Positions 1 to 7,380 of a DNA stretch of 64,000 nucleotides are shown here, one piece after another. This stretch comes from Kluyvera sp036759925 (GTDB lineage: Bacteria; Pseudomonadota; Gammaproteobacteria; Enterobacterales; Enterobacteriaceae), in contig NZ_JAPKIB010000001.1 in NCBI RefSeq assembly GCF_036759925.1, forward strand, positions 496,001-560,000. The letters run 5' to 3'. The notes under the pieces are model-generated. The model saw nothing but the letters and a program-made list of their open reading frames with translations, was not told where the DNA came from and did no database searches. Both the position numbers and the translations under genes were made by a program. Each line of letters begins with the position of its first letter. Positions within the stretch are counted from its first letter, which is position 1.

Positions 1-742
1 GTGCTTTCAGCGCTTCTACCGCACCCATTGCCATCGCATCGTTGTTGGCGATAACGACTTCAATTTTGTTGGCGTTAGGGCCGGACAGCCATGCGTCCAT
101 CTTATCTTTCGCCTGAGCGGTATCCCACATGGCGGTATCTAACGCCAGCTGCTGGGTTTTCAGGCCCTTGTTGTTCAGCTCTTTGATAACGTAGGTGGTA
201 CGCGCTTCAGCATCCGGGTGGCCCGGTTCGCCTTTCAGCAGAACGAACTGAATCTGGCCGTCTTTGTTCAGGTCCCAGTTCGGGTTAGCCGCCCAGTGTT
301 TAGCAATCAGGTCGCCCTGGATAATACCGGACTCTTTAGAGTCAGTACCGACGTAGAACGCTTTGTCATAGCTATCCAGCGCTTTACGAGAAGGTTCTTT
401 GTTGAAGAAGACGATCGGCACGTTCTGGCCGCGCGCTTTTTCAATGACCGTGCCCGCCGCCGCTGGGTCAACCAGGTTAATCGCCAGCGCTTTCACGCCT
501 TTTGCCAGCAGCACGTCAATCTGGTCGTTCTGCTTGGATTGGTCGTTCTGGGAGTCGTTCATCAGCAGCTGAACGTCCGGCGCGGTTTTCGCATCTTTCT
601 CGATAGCTTTACGCACAACGGACATAAAGTTGTCGTCGTATTTATAAATCGTCACACCAATACGCGTATCGGCAGCGTGAGCTGCTGCACCGAAAAACAT
701 GCTGGCCATCAGGGCAGACAGGGTTAACACCTTCTTATTCAT
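1..742 (-). CDS. mglB: D-galactose/methyl-galactoside-binding periplasmic protein MglB (partial)
   Basis: This is the high-affinity periplasmic sugar receptor of the MglBAC ABC importer, which also feeds the Trg chemoreceptor in E. coli. The start codon is at 742 on the minus strand and the gene runs off the window, so about 247 N-terminal residues are present. The translation opens MNKKVLTLSALMASMFFGAAAHA, a classic Sec signal peptide. It continues DTRIGVTIYKYDDNFMSVVRKAIEKDAK and the QNDQIDVLLAKGVKALAINLVDP segment typical of periplasmic-binding-protein family 1 galactose binders. The next gene upstream is the galS repressor, as in E. coli. A CRP site and a Gal operator lie in the 291-bp gap. 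The call rests on near-identity to MglB. Confidence 0.96.
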   Translation of the reverse strand, partial: MNKKVLTLSALMASMFFGAAAHAADTRIGVTIYKYDDNFMSVVRKAIEKDAKTAPDVQLLMNDSQNDQSKQNDQIDVLLAKGVKALAINLVDPAAAGTVIEKARGQNVPIVFFNKEPSRKALDSYDKAFYVGTDSKESGIIQGDLIAKHWAANPNWDLNKDGQIQFVLLKGEPGHPDAEARTTYVIKELNNKGLKTQQLALDTAMWDTAQAKDKMDAWLSGPNANKIEVVIANNDAMAMGAVEALKA

Positions 743-983
743 GGTATCTCCGGTTTTATTATGCAGGGTAGTTCGGGTGAAAATAATCGGCGGGCAGCGT
801 TAACAGGATGTTACTGCTCGACGAAATTCACTGATAAAAATTTGTTCTTCCGTGTTGAGTAACGATCCAGATTACGATCTAAACTGTTTTTGCAGCTGGA
901 ATACGTTATAAAAAGTGATTAATCACCGTTACATCATGTTTCAGCCTGATAAACGCTGCCATCATAGCCATGCCGATGTTAAC

Positions 984-1007
984 AATCTGTGAATTTACTC
1001 ACAGATT
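984..1007. promoter_or_regulatory. CRP site upstream of mglB
   Basis: TGTGA-AATTTAC-TCACA-type dyad: TGTGA at 988-992 and TCACA at 999-1003, separated by six bases, with matching flanks (AATC/GATT). This is a perfect core match to the CRP consensus. It lies in the mglB-galS gap about 245 bp before the mglB start. In E. coli the mgl promoter is cAMP-CRP dependent, so activation of mgl is the likely role. Confidence 0.8.
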
Positions 1008-1022
1008 GAAAACGGTTACATC
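1006..1022. promoter_or_regulatory. GalR/GalS operator upstream of mglB
   Basis: The sequence TTGAAAACGGTTACATC matches the GalR/GalS operator pattern (GTGKAANCGNTTNCAC). It abuts the CRP site. A near-identical element occurs at 2167-2183 upstream of galS, supporting a shared regulator. Inference: GalS represses both mgl and its own gene. Confidence 0.75.
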
Positions 1023-1033
1023 GAGCTAACAAA

Positions 1034-2056
1034 TCAGTTCGTGATGGGATGCACAAATTGCCGTTGCGCCACCGAATGGCGGCGAACTAAGGTCGGCATA
1101 AAGCAGTGCGTTGCTTCGCCGTCGAGCTTTCCTGCCGCCCCTAACAGCGCCAGTTCCGTCGCCTGTTTTGCCATAGAAACAATCGGGTAGCGGATGGTCG
1201 TCAGCTGCGGGTCGGTATAGCGGGCGATGGGAATATCATCAAAGCCAATGACCGACACCTGCTGCGGCACGGCAATGCCGTTATCTTTAAGCGCGCTAAG
1301 CGCCCCGGCCGCCATATTGTCGTTATAGGCAAACACCGCCGTCAGCCCGGCATTGCGTCCGAGCAACTCAACCATCGCCGCTTCCCCGCCCTGCATATCC
1401 GGCGAGCCGGTGCCGACCCAGCTATCGGGTGCCACAATCCCCTGCTCCAGCAGCGCACGCGCCCACCCTTCCCGCCGCATATCATCATCTTCAATACGGT
1501 GGCTGGAGGCGAGATAACCAATACGTTGATGACCATGATTGAGCAACATCCGCGTCCCCATCAGCGCACCGCTGACGTTATCAAGGCAGACGCAGCGGTG
1601 GGCATAGCCGGGGACGATGCGGTTGATGAGCACCATGCCGGGCATTTGCGCCATAAACTCGCTCAGTTCACGATCGCTTAAGGCTTTTGAATGGACGATT
1701 AACGCGCTACAGCGCTGACGAATCAGCACCTCAATGGCGTTACGCTCTTTTTCTGCTTCGTGGTAGCTATTGCCGATCAGGACATACTTATGATGCTGCT
1801 GGGCGACGGTATCCACCGCTTTGACCAGCGCGCCAAAAAAGGCGTCGGACACGTCCATTACCACGCAGCCAATGGTATCGCTGACCTGCGTAGCCAGCGC
1901 CTGCGCGTTGGCGTTCGGGCGATAGCCCAGCGCTGACACCGCTTTCATGACCATGTCGCGCGTCTCATGGCTGACCAGCGCGCTGTTGTTCAGCACCCGC
2001 GAAACGGTGGCAACGGAGACGCCCGCCTGGCGGGCGACATCACGAATGGTGACCAT
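1034..2056 (-). CDS. galS: Mgl repressor / galactose isorepressor GalS
   Basis: LacI-family repressor of the mgl operon, with D-galactose or D-fucose as inducer. The N-terminal helix-turn-helix TIRDVARQAGVSVATVSRVLNNS is followed by the hinge (YRPNANAQALATQ) and a periplasmic-binding-protein-like effector domain ending in GFDDIPIARYTDPQLTTIRYP, typical of the family. The start at 2056 (MVTIRDVARQ) is preferred over a GTG two codons upstream because GalS and GalR begin directly at this motif. Length is about 340 residues (E. coli GalS 346). It sits between mglB and yeiB as in E. coli, and its upstream region carries its own Gal operator and a CRP-like site. Confidence 0.95.
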   Translation of the reverse strand: MVTIRDVARQAGVSVATVSRVLNNSALVSHETRDMVMKAVSALGYRPNANAQALATQVSDTIGCVVMDVSDAFFGALVKAVDTVAQQHHKYVLIGNSYHEAEKERNAIEVLIRQRCSALIVHSKALSDRELSEFMAQMPGMVLINRIVPGYAHRCVCLDNVSGALMGTRMLLNHGHQRIGYLASSHRIEDDDMRREGWARALLEQGIVAPDSWVGTGSPDMQGGEAAMVELLGRNAGLTAVFAYNDNMAAGALSALKDNGIAVPQQVSVIGFDDIPIARYTDPQLTTIRYPIVSMAKQATELALLGAAGKLDGEATHCFMPTLVRRHSVAQRQFVHPITN

Positions 2057-2144
2057 ACACACCGCCCGGTTGAAAATTGCTGCAGTTCACGATACACCCC
2101 CTATGTCCAGCGTGAGCGCTATTCTGGCAGCGAGCTTGCGGCAA

Positions 2145-2183
2145 CTACGTGAGTGAGGTCACAGGGTTGGAAACGGTTACATC
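2145..2183. promoter_or_regulatory. galS control region: CRP-like site plus Gal operator
   Basis: CGTGA (2148-2152), a six-base spacer and TCACA (2159-2163) form a CRP-like dyad. It is followed at once by TTGGAAACGGTTACATC (2167-2183), a GalR/GalS operator closely similar to the one at 1006-1022. The pair lies 90-130 bp upstream of the galS start. Autoregulation with catabolite control is inferred, as known for E. coli galS. Confidence 0.7.
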
Positions 2184-2212
2184 CATTTTGTTAATGGTTG
2201 TGATCTGGATCG

Positions 2213-3370
2213 TTATCTAAATGTGCCGCGAAATGACACGCCTGACGCTTTTGCCGTCAATTGCCGCCAGAGCCATTCAACCGGCCCCTGACGGAAATAG
2301 CGCAGCCACAGCAGCGAGAACGCGAGGTTGACCAGCCAGATGGGAACGACAAACGCCAGCAGCGTCAGGCGATCGAATTCCATAAACAGGCCGAAGTGAT
2401 AAAACAGCGTGGTGCAGATAAGCGTTTGCAGAAGATAGTTGGTGAGCGCCATGCGCCCGACGCAGACCACTGCCGCCGCCAGCCGGAAACGGCTGATTTG
2501 CGGCCAGTAGGCGTAAGCCAGCGCCGCATAGCCCAGCGTCTGGATAGGTGCGCTGATTTCACGCGGTGCCTGCAGCAGGAACGCACACCAGCGATAGTCC
2601 CAGTCGAGATGCCACTGAGCGACAATCGCCGGCAGGTTAATCAGCATACCAAGTGAAATGCACACCACCGCGCAGCGACGATAGTGGCGATGGCTAAACT
2701 GCCCCTTCAGCCAGCCGCAGCGCATCAGCGCCGCGCCCATCAGCATCATGCCCGCCAGCTGCCAGCCGTACTGCGCGCCCAGCGCCAGCAGGTTCGCCGA
2801 CAGCATATCGCTGCGGTTAGTGATGGCTTCCATTCCGCCGTTCAGCTTCCAGTAATGTTCGTAGAGCAGGCTTGAAGCGTCCGGCACCCATGAACGGCTT
2901 TGTCCGTTATCGGCAATCAGCCCAAGTAACAGCAGTACGGCCACGCCAATGACGTACAGCATCGCGCCGGTATTGAATAATGCTTTCACTTCACGCGCGT
3001 CGCGCACCAGCCGCCAGCAAACCAGCCCCACCAGCGAATAGGCCAGCAGAATATCGCCGTCCCAGAACAGCAATCCGTGGATAAACCCAAGCAGCGCCAG
3101 CAGCGTCAGACGGCTTTGGATCCAGCGTGAACCGCGCGGAAGCAATAGCTGAAGGCCCGCGCCAAACAGCAGCGCAAACAGGGTGAGGAATTTCACCTGC
3201 GCAAACAGGTCAAGAATGGCCCACGTCCAGGCATCGCGAGAGGTAATTTCGCCGTACCAGGCAGGGTTAAGATAGGCGGCCTTCGGCAAGCCGAAGGCGC
3301 TGATGTTCAGCAGCAGGATACCCAGTATGGCTACGCCACGAATAAAATCCAGCGTGACGTTTCGCTCCAT
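2213..3370 (-). CDS. yeiB: DUF418-family inner membrane protein YeiB
   Basis: Polytopic inner-membrane protein of unknown function with a C-terminal DUF418 domain. The start at 3370 (MERNVTLDFIRGVAILGILLLN) gives 385 residues, the E. coli YeiB length. An in-frame GTG/ATG seven codons upstream is less likely. The N-terminal RGVAILGILLLN motif is typical of the acyltransferase-3-like/DUF418 superfamily. About ten hydrophobic segments follow, and the C-terminal region contains GRMALTNYLLQTLICTTLFYH, the DUF418 signature. It starts 21 bp after folE ends on the same strand, so co-transcription with folE is likely. Function remains unassigned. Confidence 0.9.
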   Translation of the reverse strand: MERNVTLDFIRGVAILGILLLNISAFGLPKAAYLNPAWYGEITSRDAWTWAILDLFAQVKFLTLFALLFGAGLQLLLPRGSRWIQSRLTLLALLGFIHGLLFWDGDILLAYSLVGLVCWRLVRDAREVKALFNTGAMLYVIGVAVLLLLGLIADNGQSRSWVPDASSLLYEHYWKLNGGMEAITNRSDMLSANLLALGAQYGWQLAGMMLMGAALMRCGWLKGQFSHRHYRRCAVVCISLGMLINLPAIVAQWHLDWDYRWCAFLLQAPREISAPIQTLGYAALAYAYWPQISRFRLAAAVVCVGRMALTNYLLQTLICTTLFYHFGLFMEFDRLTLLAFVVPIWLVNLAFSLLWLRYFRQGPVEWLWRQLTAKASGVSFRGTFR

Positions 3371-3391
3371 GTACCCTGCTCCGCTGGTCAA

Positions 3392-4060
3392 TTAATTGTG
3401 GTGACGTACCGCGCGCAAGAACTCCTGGCGGGTATTCTGGCTGGACTTGAACAGGCCGCCCAGCGAGGTGGTGGTGGTGGCGCTGGTCGCATCACGAATG
3501 CCACGCGCTTTCACGCAATAGTGCACCGCGTCAATAGAAACCGCCACGTTGTTAGTACCGAGCAGGGTTTGCAGCGCGGTCAGAATCTGCTGCGTCAGAC
3601 GCTCCTGCACCTGTGGGCGCTGGGCGAAGAACTGCACGATACGGTTAATTTTCGACAGACCAATCACCGAATCTTTCGGGATATAGGCCACGGTCGCTTT
3701 ACCGTCGATGGTGACAAAATGGTGTTCGCAGGTGCTGGTTAAGGTGATATCGCGCACCGTTACCATTTCGTCGACCTTCATTTTGTTTTCAATGACGGTA
3801 ATTTTCGGGAAGTTAGCGTAATCGAGCCCGGAGAAAATCTCATCGACATACATTTTTGCAATGCGATGCGGCGTTTCCATCAGACTGTCATCACTCAGAT
3901 CGAGATTCAGCAGCTGCATGATCTCAGTCATATGCCCGGTGATCAGACGCTTACGGGTTTCATTATCCATTTCGCGCTCCGATGGGCGCAGCGGCGTTTC
4001 CAGACCACGAGCGACCAGCGCTTCATGAACCAGGACCGCTTCTTTACTCAGTGATGACAT
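3392..4060 (-). CDS. folE: GTP cyclohydrolase I
   Basis: Catalyses GTP to 7,8-dihydroneopterin triphosphate, the first step of tetrahydrofolate synthesis, in the cytoplasm. The 222 residues match E. coli FolE in length. The zinc-binding and active-site motifs are visible: STCEHHF (Cys and His ligands) and VHYCVKARGIRDATSATTTT (third Cys ligand and phosphate site). The fold is a homodecamer in the family. It is followed by yeiB on the same strand. Two adjacent dyad symmetries lie 39-77 bp upstream of its start (separate entry). Confidence 0.98.
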   Translation of the reverse strand: MSSLSKEAVLVHEALVARGLETPLRPSEREMDNETRKRLITGHMTEIMQLLNLDLSDDSLMETPHRIAKMYVDEIFSGLDYANFPKITVIENKMKVDEMVTVRDITLTSTCEHHFVTIDGKATVAYIPKDSVIGLSKINRIVQFFAQRPQVQERLTQQILTALQTLLGTNNVAVSIDAVHYCVKARGIRDATSATTTTSLGGLFKSSQNTRQEFLRAVRHHN

Positions 4061-4098
4061 CGTTTATTCTCCTGCAGGTGTGGCGCTTTGCTTTTTCG

Positions 4099-4137
4099 GT
4101 GCAAAGTTTGCACTCATTGTGCGTGAGGCGACGCACA
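4099..4137. promoter_or_regulatory. Two adjacent dyads upstream of folE
   Basis: A perfect 15-nt palindrome, GTGCAAAGTTTGCAC (4099-4113), is followed four bases later by TGTGCGT-GAGGCG-ACGCACA (4118-4137), a 7-bp inverted repeat. Both lie between folE and the upstream MFS gene. They could be operators for folE, or the second could be a hairpin ending the upstream transcript, although no T-tract follows. They do not match the met box that controls folE in E. coli. Confidence 0.45.
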
Positions 4138-4172
4138 GAATCCAGTATTCGTCGCGATAATTATTGCAATCG

Positions 4173-5309
4173 TTATTCTCTTTCAACCCGCGGACGCCAG
4201 ACCAGCGCCCCGCCAATCAGTAAGGCCACGGCGGCAATGCCCAGTGCGGGCTCCAGCCGTTGCGTGAGCCAGGTGGATATTGCCGAAGTCATCGGCCCCA
4301 CTAATTGCCCAACGGCGTAACCGGTGGTCAGCAGCCCGGCCATATAGCGCGCGTGTTTTGGCGCGAGTTCTCGGCCATACAGCAGCGACAACTGAACCGC
4401 CGCCAGGAATCCGCCACCGACCAGCAGCGCGCCGCACACCAGCCCACTCATCCCCGGCAGCAGCCAGGCCAACAGTACGCCCAGCCCCTGAAGCCACAGT
4501 ACGACGGCCAGACGCTGATGCGCGTGACCTACCCCACGCATGGCGATACTCAGGCCAATCCCCGTGACGCTCGCCAGACCGAAAATCGGCCAGATAAACT
4601 GCGCAAACAGGCTCTCAGGAAAGCGATGGCTCGCCATCTGCGATAAAAAAGTCGCGGGCAGGATATAGCCGAAGCCAGCCAGGCTATAGCTCCACACCAG
4701 CCGTTTCAGATTGGTGGTTAAGGTTAGCGGCTCGGGCTTTTCGCCGCTGCGGTGCAGTTCACCCGGACGCGGCAGCCAGCGGCCAATCAACGCCACCAGC
4801 AGTAGTGCCAGTACGCCATAAAGCTGCCAGCCCGCCGCTGCGCTCAGCGACTGCGCATGAATAAACACGCCTAGCAAACCGCTTAACGCAATACCGGCGC
4901 CCGGCCCGGCAAATACCGCCGCGCTTAAGCCAGGCCTCGCATAGTGCGCCAGCCGTTCATTAACCCACGCCGCCGTTAGCACCATTGCCCAGCCGCTCAT
5001 GCAGCCAATGACAAAACGCAGCGCACCGTGCAGCCAGGCGTTATCCGCCAGCGCCGAGAGAAAGGTCAGCGCAACGGCGCCCACAATCCCCAAATAGAGA
5101 CGCATCTCCACGCCGCGATGGGCGCGCATAGCATCCCACGCGCCAACTAGATACCCCAGATAGTTCAGCGCGGCGACCAGCCCTGCGCTGGTCAGCGTCA
5201 GCTCACCTTCGCCGATCATCAGCGGCACCTGCGGGGTGAAGGCGAAGCGCCCTATCCCCATCGCCGCTACCAGTACCAGAAACCCACTTAGCGCAATACG
5301 TACCGGCAT
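4173..5309 (-). CDS. YbfB/YjiJ-type MFS transporter
   Basis: Twelve-helix major facilitator superfamily permease of the YbfB/YjiJ type, probably an exporter in the inner membrane; the substrate is unknown. The N-terminus MPVRIALSGFLVLVAAMGIGRFAFTPQVPLM carries the GIGRFAFTP motif typical of this subfamily. The GYLVGA motif follows, and the C-terminal half has TTGYAVGQLVGPM. The start at 5309 is preferred (378 residues) because a GGGG ribosome-binding stretch precedes it; a start at 5354 would add 15 hydrophilic residues. E. coli K-12 has no gene here between folE and yeiG, so this is an insertion relative to that genome. Specific function unknown. Confidence 0.8.
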   Translation of the reverse strand: MPVRIALSGFLVLVAAMGIGRFAFTPQVPLMIGEGELTLTSAGLVAALNYLGYLVGAWDAMRAHRGVEMRLYLGIVGAVALTFLSALADNAWLHGALRFVIGCMSGWAMVLTAAWVNERLAHYARPGLSAAVFAGPGAGIALSGLLGVFIHAQSLSAAAGWQLYGVLALLLVALIGRWLPRPGELHRSGEKPEPLTLTTNLKRLVWSYSLAGFGYILPATFLSQMASHRFPESLFAQFIWPIFGLASVTGIGLSIAMRGVGHAHQRLAVVLWLQGLGVLLAWLLPGMSGLVCGALLVGGGFLAAVQLSLLYGRELAPKHARYMAGLLTTGYAVGQLVGPMTSAISTWLTQRLEPALGIAAVALLIGGALVWRPRVERE

Positions 5310-5447
5310 GAACGCCCCGGATGTAAATGTAAAGTTATCTTTATGATGCAACATGTGGATGTTATGCGGAAGTGAAAGTTACTCACCGCCGATGAATTAT
5401 CTGTATGATGGACTGATATATTTTGACCAAAACCGCGAGGAGCCCGC

Positions 5448-6284
5448 ATGGAAATGCTTGAAGAGCACCGCTGTTATGGCGGCTGGCAGCAGCGCTGGCA
5501 GCACCATTCTGCCACGCTAAATTGCCCGATGACCTTTAGTCTGTTTTTGCCTCCGGAAGGGAAAAAAACGCCGCCACCGGTGCTGTACTGGCTGTCCGGC
5601 CTGACCTGTAACGATGAGAACTTCACCACCAAAGCCGGAGCGCAGCGGGTTGCCGCCGAGCTGGGCATTGTGCTGGTAATGCCTGATACCAGCCCACGCG
5701 GCGACGGCGTTGCCAACGATGCTGGCTACGATCTCGGCCAGGGCGCAGGCTTCTACCTGAACGCTACCGAGTCCCCGTGGGCCGCGCACTATCGGATGTA
5801 TGATTATCTGTGCGATGAGCTCCCGTCGCTGATCCAGGAACAGTTCAACGTGAGCGCACGCAGCGCGATTAGCGGCCACTCCATGGGCGGCCACGGTGCG
5901 CTGATGCTGGCGCTCAAAAATCCGGGCAAATATTGCAGCGCGTCGGCCTTCGCGCCAATCGTCAACCCAAGCCGAGTGCCGTGGGGGCAGAAAGCGTTTA
6001 GCGCCTATCTGGGCGATGATGTTGCTCGCTGGAAAGAGTGGGACAGCACCGAGCTGCTGCTGGCAAGCCAGGCGGAACATGCGATCCCGATGCTGATCGA
6101 CCAGGGCGATAACGATCAGTTCCTCGCCGACCAGCTCCAGCCCGCGGTGTTCGCCGAAGCGGCGCGGCAGAAAGACTGGCCGCTCACCCTGCGCATTCAG
6201 CCGGGATACGACCATAGCTATTACTTTATTGCCACGTTTATTGAAGATCACCTGCGTTTCCACGCCGAGTATCTGTTGAAATAA
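5448..6284 (+). CDS. yeiG: S-formylglutathione hydrolase YeiG
   Basis: Cytoplasmic serine esterase of the alpha/beta-hydrolase fold that hydrolyses S-formylglutathione to formate and glutathione, the last step of glutathione-dependent formaldehyde detoxification. The nucleophile elbow is GHSMGGHGALM near residue 148. Catalytic Asp and His are expected in the DQGDNDQF and GYDHSYYFI segments. The 278 residues match E. coli YeiG. The start has a good Shine-Dalgarno (GAGGAG) six bases upstream. It stands alone, with a REP-like palindrome directly after its stop. Confidence 0.95.
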   Translation: MEMLEEHRCYGGWQQRWQHHSATLNCPMTFSLFLPPEGKKTPPPVLYWLSGLTCNDENFTTKAGAQRVAAELGIVLVMPDTSPRGDGVANDAGYDLGQGAGFYLNATESPWAAHYRMYDYLCDELPSLIQEQFNVSARSAISGHSMGGHGALMLALKNPGKYCSASAFAPIVNPSRVPWGQKAFSAYLGDDVARWKEWDSTELLLASQAEHAIPMLIDQGDNDQFLADQLQPAVFAEAARQKDWPLTLRIQPGYDHSYYFIATFIEDHLRFHAEYLLK

Positions 6285-6289
6285 TGATG

Positions 6290-6328
6290 ATCCCGGTGTC
6301 GGCGCTTACGCGCCTCATCCGGGCTACC
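6290..6328. repeat. REP-like palindrome after yeiG
   Basis: A GC-rich imperfect palindrome (ATCCCGGTGTCGGCGCTTAC ... CGCCTCATCCGGGCTAC) lies between the yeiG stop and the convergent araC-type gene. It resembles enterobacterial REP/PU units, which stabilise mRNA 3' ends or bind gyrase/IHF. It slightly overlaps the end of the neighbouring gene. Confidence 0.6.
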
Positions 6329-7256
6329 GCTCCGGCAACGTGTACGGATACGCCTTGCGATACTGCAACGGCGTTTTCCCCATATTTTTGCGAAAACAGG
6401 TAATAAACCACGCGTATTCGGTAAAGCCGACCCTTTCGGCAATCTCCCTCACCGAATGCTGTGAGTGCAGCAACAGCTCGCAGGCCTGGCGAATGCGCCG
6501 CATCATCAAATACTCCTGAATCGTCCCGCCGGTTTCATCATGAAATCGCCGCGAAGTATGCCCGCGCGAGCAGCCCATCACGGCGGCAATCTCCTCTAAC
6601 GAACAGCGTTCATGATAGTGATTCTCCAGCCAGCGGATAATCGTCGACGAGAAGGTGTTATGCCCCACCGCCTGCTCCTGCTGCGGCAACAAGCTAATCA
6701 GCTGCATAATCAAAAACGCGCTGTCGCTGGTGCTCCAGTTCTCTTCATGCGTTAGGGTTTCAAAGCGCTGTAACAGCGTTTCAATCACCGGCTGCAGGTC
6801 GCCGACGTCAAACACCCTCGCCTTTTCACCGCGCCCGCAGAGATGGCGTAGCAGCATCTGCTGGCGGGGAAAATCCCGCAGCCAGGGCTCAATCAACGAC
6901 GGGTTAAAGTGCAGCGTGGTGCGGTGATAGAGGTTGCGCTCGCTTTGCTCGACGTAGACCTTGTGCAGCTTGCCCGGCGGGAAAATAAACAGTCGCCCCG
7001 GCTTCACCGTATATTGCTGATGCTCCATCAGCGCGATACCCACGCCCCGTGAAACGGAGAGGATCTCCGCGCACTGGTGCCAGTGGTAATAGTTGGCGGG
7101 AAGATTCTGCATCCGGTTGAAATAGATAGATTTATCGTTGAGATGTATCTGCTCAAGATAGGTGGTGTCTTCCGTTGGTTGTGAATGTGCCACTGCGCCA
7201 GCCCCGCATGTTAATAAACTTAAATTTTCATCATCAGAATAAAACTTTTTCGCCAA
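6324..7256 (-). CDS. AraC-family transcriptional regulator of the uronide locus
   Basis: About 310 residues. The N-terminal half is a cupin-like sugar-sensing domain (YYHWHQCAEILSVSRGVGIALMEHQQYTVKPGRLFIFPPGKLHKV). The C-terminal half is a double helix-turn-helix of the AraC/XylS family (SLEEIAAVMGCSRGHTSRRFHDETGGTIQEYLMMRRIRQACELL and SVREIAERVGFTEYAWFITCFRKNMGKTPLQYRK). It is divergent from the DUF2264 - MFS - GH88 operon and is the obvious candidate to activate it in response to an imported sugar. The reading frame has no ATG near its 5' end; the start at 7256 would be TTG, so the exact N-terminus is uncertain. E. coli K-12 has no gene here. Confidence 0.82.
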   Translation of the reverse strand: MAKKFYSDDENLSLLTCGAGAVAHSQPTEDTTYLEQIHLNDKSIYFNRMQNLPANYYHWHQCAEILSVSRGVGIALMEHQQYTVKPGRLFIFPPGKLHKVYVEQSERNLYHRTTLHFNPSLIEPWLRDFPRQQMLLRHLCGRGEKARVFDVGDLQPVIETLLQRFETLTHEENWSTSDSAFLIMQLISLLPQQEQAVGHNTFSSTIIRWLENHYHERCSLEEIAAVMGCSRGHTSRRFHDETGGTIQEYLMMRRIRQACELLLHSQHSVREIAERVGFTEYAWFITCFRKNMGKTPLQYRKAYPYTLPER

Positions 7257-7297
7257 ATTACGCCATAAAATTATTTTTAATTACCCTTCATGCTTAA

Positions 7298-7319
7298 AAG
7301 TAAGAGCGTAATCACATTT
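7298..7319. promoter_or_regulatory. Candidate CRP site before the DUF2264 operon
   Basis: ATCACATTT at 7311-7319 is a perfect right half of the CRP consensus. The left half (TAAGA, 7301-7305) matches three of five bases. It is centred about 72 bp upstream of the preferred ATG at 7381 and lies between the divergent regulator and the operon. Catabolite control of a sugar-use operon is plausible, but the site is only half convincing. Confidence 0.35.
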
Positions 7320-7380
7320 GCCAACCACGCCAAATTCCTATTATTCGTCCGCCATCAACAAACTGAAACGGGATTTCATC

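Noticed and set aside
4099..4113. MetJ box upstream of folE
   Set aside because: The palindrome does not contain AGACGTCT-type met-box repeats.
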